The position numbers were made by a program, and so were the translations under genes. From NCBI RefSeq assembly GCF_947496075.1, contig NZ_CANMBJ010000006.1, positions 729,001 to 793,000 on the forward strand: a stretch of DNA of 64,000 nucleotides, written 5' to 3'. The notes beneath the pieces are model-generated. The model ran no database searches. It was not told the origin of the DNA and was given only the letters and a program-made list of their open reading frames with translations. This document shows, one piece after another, positions 56,212 through 64,000 of this stretch (the first letter of the stretch is position 1; each line of letters begins with the position of its first letter). The DNA is from an uncultured Tateyamaria sp. (GTDB lineage: Bacteria; Pseudomonadota; Alphaproteobacteria; Rhodobacterales; Rhodobacteraceae).

Positions 56212-57213
56212 GTGGCAAAAATCGCGGCAAGTATCAGAGATGTGGCACGGGACACCGGGTTATCCACGGCGACGATCTCTCGCGTCGTGAATGGTGACAC
56301 GAAGGTCAGCGAAAAGACCCGGCAACTTGTGCTAGATGCGTGTAGCCGTCTTGACTATCTGCCCAACCCGGCGGCTCGCGCGCTGTCAACGCGCCGGAGC
56401 AGAGTGGTGGCTGCCATTATCCCGACAATTGAGCATTCGGTCTTTGCCAAGTTCATTTCAGCCATCGAACGGACGCTCGGCCTGCATGGCTATTCCCTGG
56501 TTCTTGCGATCTCGAATGCCGATGAGGCAGAGGAATTGGCGGCAGCCCGCAAGCTTTTGGGTATGGGCGCGGATGCGTTCATTCTCAGCGGTCAGACGCA
56601 TTCCAAAGCACTCTTGGGTATGTTGGCCAAGCGACAGGTGCCTTACGTCTATACGTCCGTCTGGGATCCGCTTTGTGAGCAACCTACCGTGGGATATGAC
56701 AATGCTGATTTGGCAGGCCAAGCTTTGCGGCATCTATACGCCAATGGGCACAGAAGGGTGGCAGTCGTCCATGGGCCGCTTGCTGAAAGCGACAGGACAG
56801 TGGCGCGCCGGGATGGCGCGCGGGCATTGCGCGGCCTTTTCGATACGCTGGATTTCTTCGAAACGCCATTGAGTGTGGCGGGGGGCAAAGCCTGCGTTGG
56901 TCACCGGTTGGCGGATGGGGGAGGGTACTCCGCATATCTGTGTTTTTCCGACGTGCTTGCACTAGGCGCTTACTTTGCTTGCGCAGACGTAGGCAAACAG
57001 ATCCCGCAAGACGTGTCGGTCATGGGGTTTGACAACCTCGATTGGGCGGAGGCCGTTGTGCCGCCGCTCACGACCATCGACCTGCCTGCGTCTGGCATGG
57101 GGGAAGCTGTGGGCACCCACATCGTGGAATGCCTTGAAACCAGCGCGCCGATGCAAAGCCAACAGTTGACCGCACGCATAATCGAACGAGGGTCGGTGGC
57201 GCAGCTGACCTAG
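56212..57213 (+). CDS. LacI family regulator of the TMAO operon
   Basis: GTG 56212, six bases after GGAGGAGGGGG, gives 333 residues; the TTG-started frame from 56164 would lack a site. The HTH is IRDVARDTGLSTATISRVVN, with hinge VSEKTRQLVLDACSRLDYLP. The effector fold follows, RRSRVVAAIIPTIEHSVFAK. It is divergent from tdm with a perfect operator palindrome between, so repression of tdm-tmoWVX relieved by a ligand is the simplest model. A weak hairpin (57248-57270) follows. Confidence 0.9.
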   Translation: MAKIAASIRDVARDTGLSTATISRVVNGDTKVSEKTRQLVLDACSRLDYLPNPAARALSTRRSRVVAAIIPTIEHSVFAKFISAIERTLGLHGYSLVLAISNADEAEELAAARKLLGMGADAFILSGQTHSKALLGMLAKRQVPYVYTSVWDPLCEQPTVGYDNADLAGQALRHLYANGHRRVAVVHGPLAESDRTVARRDGARALRGLFDTLDFFETPLSVAGGKACVGHRLADGGGYSAYLCFSDVLALGAYFACADVGKQIPQDVSVMGFDNLDWAEAVVPPLTTIDLPASGMGEAVGTHIVECLETSAPMQSQQLTARIIERGSVAQLT

Positions 57214-57247
57214 CGATCCGACGTCGGTAGCCGACCGTTTTACGCGT

Positions 57248-57270
57248 GTCGCTGAGTGCTGTGCAGCGAC
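57248..57270. terminator. Hairpin between convergent lacI and MFS genes
   Basis: GTCGCTG-n9-CAGCGAC is a perfect 7-bp stem in the 70-base convergent spacer. It has no T tract, so termination is uncertain. Confidence 0.35.
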
Positions 57271-57283
57271 GCATACTACCCGT

Positions 57284-58549
57284 CTAGTTGGACCGGTTCA
57301 TCGGTTGAAAGCCACGCCCCAACGGTCTCCATGCGCACACCGTCAGGAGAGCCGCCCCGGCGGCTGCCAAGACAAAGGGTGATATCAGTGCAAATGAACG
57401 CGGTATTGTCTCTTCTGCCACGCCCACGACCAGCCCGGACAGCAGCAAGCCGATGGGCATCATGCCCCAGGCCAGCAGGCGATAGATGCTGTTCACGCGT
57501 CCAAGCAAGGCGTCGGGAATGTATCGTTGGCGGTAAGATACCGAAACGGTATTCCAGATCAGGCCGGTGAACTCGAACAACGCCAGAACCAGAGCCAGCA
57601 CATAACCGTTCGGTGCAAATGGGATGATGGCGAAGGCCACGGCCGACGCCAGTGTCATCCATTGGGCGGCCCTGTTCTGACCAATGACTTTCACCACCCG
57701 GTCCGCGACAAAACCTCCGGCAATCCCCCCAACCGCGCCGGCGGCAAGGATCAGTCCGTACCCTTGCGCTCCGATCCCGAGGTTCTCTTGAACGTGCAAA
57801 ATGAGTGCGATCACGACCATCTGATGCAGCAGGTTCCAAACGCCGGTGATCACGGCAAGCACCTGAAGAAAGGGGGCTGCCCGCAGGAAGGCGATACCTT
57901 CGGCCAGATCGGCACGCAGTGAGCTTTGCTGTGTGCGCGTTGGTCTGAAATTGCCAGGTAGCGTTAATATGAGCAGGGCGGCGAGCGCAAACATGACGGC
58001 ATTCATTGAAAAAGGCGCCCAGACCACGGCGGCGATCAGAAAGGCGCCGAGCGCGGGGCCAAGCAGCGAATTGCCAACCAGTTCAACACTCCAGAGCCGA
58101 CCGTTGGCCTTTTCAAGTTGATCGTGCGGCACAAGGGCCGGCAACATGGTTTGAGCGGCATTATCCCGAAAGACCTCGGCCGTGCCCACAAGCAGCGCAC
58201 AGGCGAGGAGAGCATAAAAAAGAAATGGGTCCGATGTTCCGTCGTTGGGCGCTGGTGCCAGTGGGGACGCGGTCCAGACCAGGATCGTGGCGGATGCAAA
58301 GGCAACTGCGCGCAGAACGTCCATGCCTAGAATAAGCTTCCTGCGATCCACGCGGTCCGTCACCACTCCTGCAGGCAAGGCAAACAGGAACCATGGCAGT
58401 CGCAGTGCAATGGGCATAAGCGCAATCAAAAGCGGATCGCGGCTGAGCAGCGAAGCGATCCAAGCCCATACAACCAGGGCAATGCCATCTGCCAGATTTG
58501 TCATGCCGCTCGCGGCAATGAAACGGGGCAGACGGTTGGGCTTGGACAT
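57284..58549 (-). CDS. MFS transporter, EntS-like
   Basis: ATG 58549, five bases after GAGG, gives 421 residues; the GTG two codons upstream is too close to that site. It has twelve TM helices and the MFS loop VVTDRVDRRKLILGMDVLR between TM2 and TM3, repeated as FVADRVVKVIGQNR in the second half, features of the MFS_3/enterobactin-exporter branch. The substrate is unknown. Its neighbours do not suggest a siderophore. It converges on the LacI gene. Confidence 0.88.
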   Translation of the reverse strand: MSKPNRLPRFIAASGMTNLADGIALVVWAWIASLLSRDPLLIALMPIALRLPWFLFALPAGVVTDRVDRRKLILGMDVLRAVAFASATILVWTASPLAPAPNDGTSDPFLFYALLACALLVGTAEVFRDNAAQTMLPALVPHDQLEKANGRLWSVELVGNSLLGPALGAFLIAAVVWAPFSMNAVMFALAALLILTLPGNFRPTRTQQSSLRADLAEGIAFLRAAPFLQVLAVITGVWNLLHQMVVIALILHVQENLGIGAQGYGLILAAGAVGGIAGGFVADRVVKVIGQNRAAQWMTLASAVAFAIIPFAPNGYVLALVLALFEFTGLIWNTVSVSYRQRYIPDALLGRVNSIYRLLAWGMMPIGLLLSGLVVGVAEETIPRSFALISPFVLAAAGAALLTVCAWRPLGRGFQPMNRSN

Positions 58550-58664
58550 GGTCACCTCGTTACATGCGATGGACCATGTGTAGGGGTTTAAGTGAACTTG
58601 AGGTCAAGCCCCAAACGGACGCCTTGTTTTTGCTTGCGGCTGTGAAGCAGAAACCGCTCGGAAA

Positions 58665-58994
58665 TCACTCGTACTCGTGACGAATGGTTATGTTTTCCCC
58701 GTTCTCGCGCGTGATCTCGCGCGCATAAAACTCGTTCAGAAAAAGATCATTGTCGAGGACACCCGACACACGGATGCGTTCGCCGCTTTTTAGGTCAATC
58801 ATTTGCGGCCCAAGGTACACACGCACCGTGCCGGATTCATCGCGCAGCCGGATTTCATCGCTGTCAAAAAACTTGTCTACAACACCTTCGACAGTGGCGG
58901 TCTGGCCACGTTGCATACTGGCGATAGGTACAACGTCGGACAGTGCAGGAGTTGTAATGCCGATGGCGACCGCCAAAGACAGAAAGAAACGCAT
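58665..58994 (-). CDS. Exported OB-fold (YdeI/BOF-type) protein
   Basis: The 109 residues have a signal peptide (1-19, ending ALSD). The mature part has the BOF-type pattern of an OB fold: TATVEGVVDKFFDSDEIRLR, ESGTVRVYLG and ERIRVSGVLDNDLFLNEFYA. Relatives such as YgiW/YdeI act in periplasmic stress tolerance. It stands alone with its own spacer upstream. The function here is inferred only from the fold. Confidence 0.75.
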   Translation of the reverse strand: MRFFLSLAVAIGITTPALSDVVPIASMQRGQTATVEGVVDKFFDSDEIRLRDESGTVRVYLGPQMIDLKSGERIRVSGVLDNDLFLNEFYAREITRENGENITIRHEYE

Positions 58995-59173
58995 GAGATC
59001 CTCATTTTGTTGAATACCTGATTGATTTAGTGTGATTTAGATGCTTCACAAGTGAGCCGGACACGGGATACGCGAAACGACGCTGACCGGCGGCCTGCTG
59101 TCCGTCCGGTTTCGCTCTGGTCTTCACTGCGGCTGAACGCTAGCGTGCCCGTGAATTGATCCGGCAGGTCCTG

Positions 59174-60040
59174 ATGTCCCCCAACACAATCGGCGCGCTC
59201 TTGATGATGGCGTCCATGGCGTCGTTCACGATCAATGATACGTTGATCAAGCTAACGGATGGCGCGGTGCCGCTGATGCAGCTGTTGGTCATCCGAGGTG
59301 TGCTGTCATCATTGTTGATCCTGTGCATGGCCCGGTGGCTGGGAAGGATCCACTTTCGCATTGGGGCGCAGGACTGGGCATTGATCGCGGTGCGATCGGT
59401 GGCAGAGGTAGGCGCCGCCTACTTCTTCATAACCGCACTACTGAATATGCCGCTGGCGAATGTGACCGCGATCCTGCAGGTCTTGCCTTTGACCGTCGCA
59501 GTTGGGGCAGCCCTGTTTTTTCGAGAACCATTGGGTTGGCGCCGTATGTCGGCGATCCTTCTGGGCTTTATGGGTATGCTTTTGATCGTGCGACCGGGGG
59601 CGGAAGGTTTTTCACTGTGGTCAGTTTATGCCCTGATCGCCGTGCTTTGTGTCACAGCGCGTGACCTGGCGACGCGTCGATTGTCGGCGGATGTGCCGTC
59701 CATGACGGTAACTTGGATCGCCGCACTGACCGTTACTGCCTTTGCCGGTGTTGCCTCAACCACTACGGAATGGGTGCCCATCGACATGCGCCTTGGCCTG
59801 CTGATCGGCGGTGCATCGGTCTTTATCATCGGCGGCTACTTCTTTTCCGTACAGGTGATGCGTGTGGGCGAGATCAGCTTTATCGCACCGTTCAGGTACA
59901 CCGGCCTTGTGTGGGCCCTGGTTCTGGGCTGGTTGGTATTCGGTGACTGGCCATCGTCTCTGACCTTGGTGGGGGCCGCCATCGTGGTGGCGACTGGTCT
60001 GTTCACCCTTTATCGCGAGCGTAAGCTGTCAGCGCGCTGA
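59174..60040 (+). CDS. EamA/DMT family permease
   Basis: ATG 59174 after GGCAGG gives 288 residues (TTG 59156 is an alternative). Ten TM helices fall in two EamA repeats: LLMMASMASFTINDTLIKL opens the first and AEVGAAYFFITALLNMPLAN gives its conserved middle; the second ends VVATGLFTLYRERK. Such carriers export small metabolites across the inner membrane. It overlaps the converging rhamnosyltransferase-like gene by 12 bases. The substrate is unknown. Confidence 0.88.
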   Translation: MSPNTIGALLMMASMASFTINDTLIKLTDGAVPLMQLLVIRGVLSSLLILCMARWLGRIHFRIGAQDWALIAVRSVAEVGAAYFFITALLNMPLANVTAILQVLPLTVAVGAALFFREPLGWRRMSAILLGFMGMLLIVRPGAEGFSLWSVYALIAVLCVTARDLATRRLSADVPSMTVTWIAALTVTAFAGVASTTTEWVPIDMRLGLLIGGASVFIIGGYFFSVQVMRVGEISFIAPFRYTGLVWALVLGWLVFGDWPSSLTLVGAAIVVATGLFTLYRERKLSAR

Positions 60041-60835
60041 GAACACGCTGCGCACGTGGTCAATATCCACGGCGAAGCGGTCTCGGAACAGTTGTTCCTG
60101 CTGCGGTGTCAGCGGATCGACCGGCACCGGTTTGACCTTTTTCTGACGGCTGTCATTGTATCCGTTGTGCGTGCGAACAAACATGTCCGGGTCGGCATAG
60201 GTGATGCACGGCATGAATTGCGGGATCCGTTCATGCATGAAGTTGTGGATCGTCAACTTGCAGTCCCCCTGAATGTACATCCCCAGGGCCGACACATAGA
60301 ACGCGCGGTAGATCTGCGTCGCTGAAATGCCATCTGCTCCAACCTCGGCGACATATCCCTGGTTCCAGTCCAATCCGATGGTCTTGTGTTTCTTTGTCAG
60401 GGGGCGCGCGTCCTTGGCCGCCTCGCGCAGCTTCTCGATGAAGTCGACGGCACATGCGTCATCATCATCGTGCCGGAACTGGATGCACGGGTTCGAGGGG
60501 TTGCGGCGGGCATTGTTCAGTAATGCCTTGGACATCTCGCGGCTGGGATGGGGTGGCTCGGCTATGATCTGTACCTGTTTCATGTCTGACGTCAGATCAT
60601 GCAACCGGTCGCGATGTTCCTTGGGAAACTGATCACCGATCAGGATCAGAAGGTCAAAGTCCTGATCTGTTTGTGCGCGCAAGCAGGGCAGGGCCATCGT
60701 TTCAAGAAGGCGGAACCGTTCTTCGAGCCGGTCGCGCGCCCAGAGATAGGCCATACGATCTTCGATCGTTTCATGGCCTACCTGGAACCCGCCAATGGCG
60801 GGGTAGGAAAAGCGGCAGAGCCCGATGATCTGCAT
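60029..60835 (-). CDS. Putative rhamnosyltransferase-like protein
   Basis: The 268 residues match the rhamnosyl-transferase-like family (Rhamno_transf): IGLCRFSYPAIGGFQV at the N-terminus, LILIGDQFPKEHRDRLHDL, and IQFRHDDDDACAVDFIEKL with a DxD-like metal site. It probably transfers a sugar to an exopolysaccharide or O-chain. It lies next to the polysaccharide-lyase-like gene on the same strand with a 21-base gap, so both may serve one polysaccharide. Confidence 0.78.
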   Translation of the reverse strand: MQIIGLCRFSYPAIGGFQVGHETIEDRMAYLWARDRLEERFRLLETMALPCLRAQTDQDFDLLILIGDQFPKEHRDRLHDLTSDMKQVQIIAEPPHPSREMSKALLNNARRNPSNPCIQFRHDDDDACAVDFIEKLREAAKDARPLTKKHKTIGLDWNQGYVAEVGADGISATQIYRAFYVSALGMYIQGDCKLTIHNFMHERIPQFMPCITYADPDMFVRTHNGYNDSRQKKVKPVPVDPLTPQQEQLFRDRFAVDIDHVRSVFSAR

Positions 60836-60856
60836 GGTCTGGTTGTGCCTCTTTGC

Positions 60857-61666
60857 TCAGTCGACTGCTCGGCGTTGAGCGTCGACCGTGACCTTTTCAT
60901 AATTGCGCCCCATTCGCACCTCGTCAAAATACACCACTTGTGTTGGCATGGGCCCGCGGTGCTGACTGACGAAAGACCGATAGATGCCATATTTGAAGTA
61001 ATACGCCTTGGGCGCATAGTTCTGATTGTAATTATGCGCCGCCACACGCGTTCCGTTCTTGTACACTTCGATGGTGCCGGGTGCCGTCTTGGTGTTCACG
61101 CGCACAACGAAGTCCGTCCATTTGCCGCGTAACTCACGGATGGAGGCAATGTTGTAGTCCTTGATGTCATTGCGCACGTTGTCGAACGGGCCGGACAGCA
61201 CGTGCACACGCAGGAAGTAGCGGTCGCCCAGCATCTCCATCTGGAACACGCCCGGCTCGGACGGGAAGCCGCCGGTAAAGCCGGTCGGGCCGCCCTTCAT
61301 CTTGACCTGACCCACTGTTGTGCGGACGCGTGAACTGGTCTTGAAATCCGGCGGCAGGTAGATCGAGAATCCAATCCATTGGTCCGTGCCCGCACGCCAG
61401 TCCTTCTTGACGTAAAGCTCGGATCGTTCCCGGTCATTGTCGCAATCGCTCCAGCCATCGTCCCAACCACAATCACCTGCTCGCACTTCGAAACGCTGCG
61501 CGCGTTTGCCCAACCGTGCATTACCTTTGACCTTTGCAAAGCCGTGCTTGGTGGTGTTCTGTTTCATGCTGCGTTCGACGGGCAGACGCTGGGCGTTGAC
61601 CGGGTCGGGTATGGTGAAAGCGGTGAGGGTGAGGCAGAGCAGCCCAAAAAGCGATAAGAGTTTCAT
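60857..61666 (-). CDS. Exported polysaccharide lyase-like protein
   Basis: The 269 residues have a signal peptide (1-25, ending VNAQ). The mature part has the jelly-roll pattern of heparin lyase I-type proteins: AQRFEVRAGDCGWDDGWSDC, ERSELYVKKDWRAGTDQWIG and PMPTQVVYFDEVRMGRNYEK at the C-terminus. It would bind or cleave an acidic polysaccharide outside the inner membrane; catalytic residues cannot be confirmed by eye. It is first in a two-gene minus-strand unit with the rhamnosyltransferase-like gene, divergent from the str operon. Confidence 0.75.
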   Translation of the reverse strand: MKLLSLFGLLCLTLTAFTIPDPVNAQRLPVERSMKQNTTKHGFAKVKGNARLGKRAQRFEVRAGDCGWDDGWSDCDNDRERSELYVKKDWRAGTDQWIGFSIYLPPDFKTSSRVRTTVGQVKMKGGPTGFTGGFPSEPGVFQMEMLGDRYFLRVHVLSGPFDNVRNDIKDYNIASIRELRGKWTDFVVRVNTKTAPGTIEVYKNGTRVAAHNYNQNYAPKAYYFKYGIYRSFVSQHRGPMPTQVVYFDEVRMGRNYEKVTVDAQRRAVD

Positions 61667-62045
61667 TTTTCGTCCGAAATACTATTGCCTCAAGGTCTAG
61701 CGGCCATCTCGCGGACCTGTCCAGTGAAAGGGGCCGATCCGTGAGAGTTGGAATTCGGCAATGTGCCCTATCTCACGGTCGGCCGCCCTGTTGACACCCT
61801 CAGAGACTCGCCATATACGCGCGCTATCTCGGCAAGGGGGTCGCCCCGGCACCGAAATCAAAACTTAAGTGGACACGATCCGGCCCCTGCATTGGCCCGA
61901 TCCTCTGGAAACCCACCGCGTCGCCCCTTCGACAGGAGCGATTGCGGTTTTTGCGCTGTTGTGGACGCACAGGCAGCGATGGAATTGAAACCGCGGGTTG
62001 GACCCGCATGACACATGTGTTGATGAGACGGGGAAAGAACCTGCA
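61667..62045. other. Divergent spacer upstream of the str operon
   Basis: It holds a promoter-like sequence for rpsL and a leader of about 220 bases. No gene is supported. The leader has GC-rich inverted segments but no named element that I recognise. Confidence 0.6.
61791..61819 (+). promoter_or_regulatory. Probable rpsL (str operon) promoter
   Basis: TTGACA at 61791-61796 and TATACG at 61814-61819 are spaced by 17 bases, close to the sigma-70 consensus. Transcription would begin near 61826 and carry a 220-base leader to rpsL. Confidence 0.75.
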
Positions 62046-62417
62046 ATGCCAACGATCCAACAGCTGATCCGCAAGCCGCGGCAGCCCAAAGTAAAACGCT
62101 CGAAGTCGCTGCACCTTGAGGGCAACCCTCAGAAGCGCGGCGTGTGCACCCGTGTGTACACCACCACACCCAAGAAGCCGAACTCGGCCATGCGTAAGGT
62201 TGCCAAAGTGCGCCTGACCAATGGTTACGAGGTCATCAGCTACATCCCCGGCGAGAGCCACAACCTGCAAGAGCACTCGGTTGTGTTGATCCGCGGCGGT
62301 CGTGTCAAAGACCTTCCTGGTGTACGTTACCACATCCTGCGCGGTGTTCTGGATACCCAGGGCGTCAAAGATCGTAAGCAACGTCGTTCGAAATACGGCG
62401 CCAAGCGCCCCAAATAA
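62046..62417 (+). CDS. rpsL: 30S ribosomal protein S12
   Basis: The start at ATG 62046 ([20 protein letters not shown]) gives 123 residues, the family length. The decoding-site Lys in [12 protein letters not shown] and the segment [13 protein letters not shown] are the streptomycin-sensitive form. The C-terminus is [11 protein letters not shown]. It leads rpsL-rpsG-fusA. Confidence 0.99.
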   Translation: MPTIQQLIRKPRQPKVKRSKSLHLEGNPQKRGVCTRVYTTTPKKPNSAMRKVAKVRLTNGYEVISYIPGESHNLQEHSVVLIRGGRVKDLPGVRYHILRGVLDTQGVKDRKQRRSKYGAKRPK

Positions 62418-62900
<483 letters not shown>

Positions 62901-62926
62901 TCCAGACACCCTGAGGAAGCAGCCCC

Positions 62927-64000
62927 ATGGCACGCGAATATCCGCTCGACCGCTACCGCAACTTCGGCATCATGGCTCACATCGATGCCGGCAAGACCAC
63001 ATGTTCGGAACGCATCCTGTACTACACAGGCAAGTCCCACAACATCGGTGAGGTGCACGATGGTGCGGCCACCATGGACTGGATGGAGCAAGAGCAGGAA
63101 CGCGGCATCACCATCACGTCGGCTGCGACCACCACGTTCTGGGAACGCACCGAGGACGGTCAGACGGCGGAAACTGAAAAGCATCGCCTGAACATCATCG
63201 ACACCCCCGGCCACGTGGACTTCACCATTGAAGTTGAGCGTTCGCTGGCGGTTCTTGATGGAGCTGTCTGTGTTCTGGACGCCAACGCTGGCGTTGAGCC
63301 GCAGACCGAAACCGTGTGGCGTCAGGCTGACCGCTACAAGGTGCCGCGCATGGTCTTCGTCAACAAGATGGACAAGATCGGCGCCGACTTCTTCAACTGC
63401 GTGAACATGATTGAAGACCGTACCGGCGCCCGCGCTGTTCCTGTCGGTATCCCGATCGGTGCAGAGACCGAGCTGGAAGGTCTGATCGACCTCGTGACCA
63501 TGGAAGAGTGGCTGTGGCAGGGTGAAGACCTGGGCGCGTCCTGGATCAAAGCTCCCATCCGCGCCGATCTGGCTGACATGGCCGCCGAATGGCGCGAGAA
63601 GATGATCGAAGCCGCCGTCGAGCAAGACGACGACGCGATGGAAGCCTACCTTGAAGGCAACGAACCCGACGTTCCCACGCTGCGCAAACTGCTGCGCAAG
63701 GGCACGCTGGCGCTGGACTTTGTTCCGGTTCTTGGTGGCTCGGCCTTTAAAAACAAAGGTGTGCAACCGCTGCTGAATGCCGTGATCGACTACCTACCCA
63801 GCCCGCTGGACGTTGTTGATTACATGGGCTTCAAACCCGGTGACGAAACCGAAGAGCGTAACATCGCCCGTCGTGCGGATGATGACATGGCGTTCTCGGG
63901 CCTCGCATTCAAAATTATGAACGACCCCTTCGTGGGCTCGCTGACCTTCGTCCGCGTCTATTCGGGCACCCTGTCGAAGGGCGACTCGATGCTGAACTCG
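62927..64000 (+). CDS. fusA: Elongation factor G, N-terminal 358 residues
   Basis: ATG 62927 after TGAGGAAG opens a frame that runs to the window end without a stop. G-domain motifs are complete: [17 protein letters not shown] (G1), [14 protein letters not shown] (G2), [15 protein letters not shown] (G3) and [13 protein letters not shown] (G4); domain II starts near residue 310. EF-G drives ribosome translocation. It is the third gene of the str operon; a tuf gene would be expected beyond the edge. Confidence 0.99.
   Translation, partial: MAREYPLDRYRNFGIMAHIDAGKTTCSERILYYTGKSHNIGEVHDGAATMDWMEQEQERGITITSAATTTFWERTEDGQTAETEKHRLNIIDTPGHVDFTIEVERSLAVLDGAVCVLDANAGVEPQTETVWRQADRYKVPRMVFVNKMDKIGADFFNCVNMIEDRTGARAVPVGIPIGAETELEGLIDLVTMEEWLWQGEDLGASWIKAPIRADLADMAAEWREKMIEAAVEQDDDAMEAYLEGNEPDVPTLRKLLRKGTLALDFVPVLGGSAFKNKGVQPLLNAVIDYLPSPLDVVDYMGFKPGDETEERNIARRADDDMAFSGLAFKIMNDPFVGSLTFVRVYSGTLSKGDSMLNS

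Overview
The window looks like a chromosomal segment of a marine alphaproteobacterium of the Rhodobacteraceae (Roseobacter group). The grounds are the sequence style of RplJ, RplL, RpoB, RpoC, RpsL, RpsG and EF-G, the TMAO and sulfoacetate catabolic genes typical of roseobacters, TRAP/TTT-style and betaine-type transport, a BLUF photoreceptor, and moderately high GC. No genus is claimed. No rRNA, tRNA or CRISPR array was seen.

Left accessory half (1-33 kb). 1-3.1 kb: two divergent exported Gly/Asn-repeat proteins beside a PhoP/PhoQ-like two-component system. 3.5-6.9 kb: a TetR regulator divergent from a five-gene run (SRPBCC, ABM-like, SRPBCC, MAPEG, methyltransferase). 7-9.1 kb: a tyrosine recombinase, a BLUF protein and a 2OG-Fe(II) oxygenase. 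9.5-13.7 kb: a secreted protein with seven Cys-pair repeats, a DUF1611/DgcN-like protein translationally coupled to a PLP racemase, and small proteins. 14 kb: an AT-rich orphan, possibly nuclease-fold. 15.1-20.3 kb: a minus-strand operon of a double-SRPBCC protein, an esterase-DsbA fusion, egtB and an egtD interrupted by an in-frame TAG, with a frameshifted GNAT gene next to it. A LysR gene is divergent and a DsbD/ScsB-like reductase follows. 23.6-25.4 kb: a CMD/SRPBCC operon. 25.6-29.7 kb: small membrane proteins, XRE and LysR regulators and an aldo/keto reductase. 29.8-32.4 kb: an AT-rich pair, an HNH-like zinc protein and a membrane pentapeptide-type protein. A 68-bp repeat family with a GCTGC/GCAGC hairpin core is scattered only through this half and brackets the AT-rich genes.

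Core and right half (33-64 kb). rplJ-rplL-rpoB-rpoC ends at a strong terminator. Between rpoC and the str operon (rpsL-rpsG-fusA, cut by the window edge) lie about 19 kb of accessory genes. These include a putative sulfoacetate operon (tctA-tctB-tctC-sauS-sauT, with a divergent LacI regulator) and a TMAO operon (tdm-tmoW-tmoV-tmoX, with a divergent LacI regulator and a perfect 14-bp operator-like palindrome). After them come an MFS exporter, an OB-fold protein, an EamA permease, a rhamnosyltransferase-like protein and a polysaccharide-lyase-like protein.

Together the right-hand operons would let the cell import two abundant marine C/N/S osmolyte-type compounds and start their breakdown: TMAO to dimethylamine and formaldehyde, and sulfoacetate to sulfoacetaldehyde. 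The later steps (dimethylamine oxidation, Xsc, TMA oxidation) are not encoded here. The left half is rich in redox, SRPBCC and regulator genes of unknown substrate, and shows recent gene decay and gene gain.
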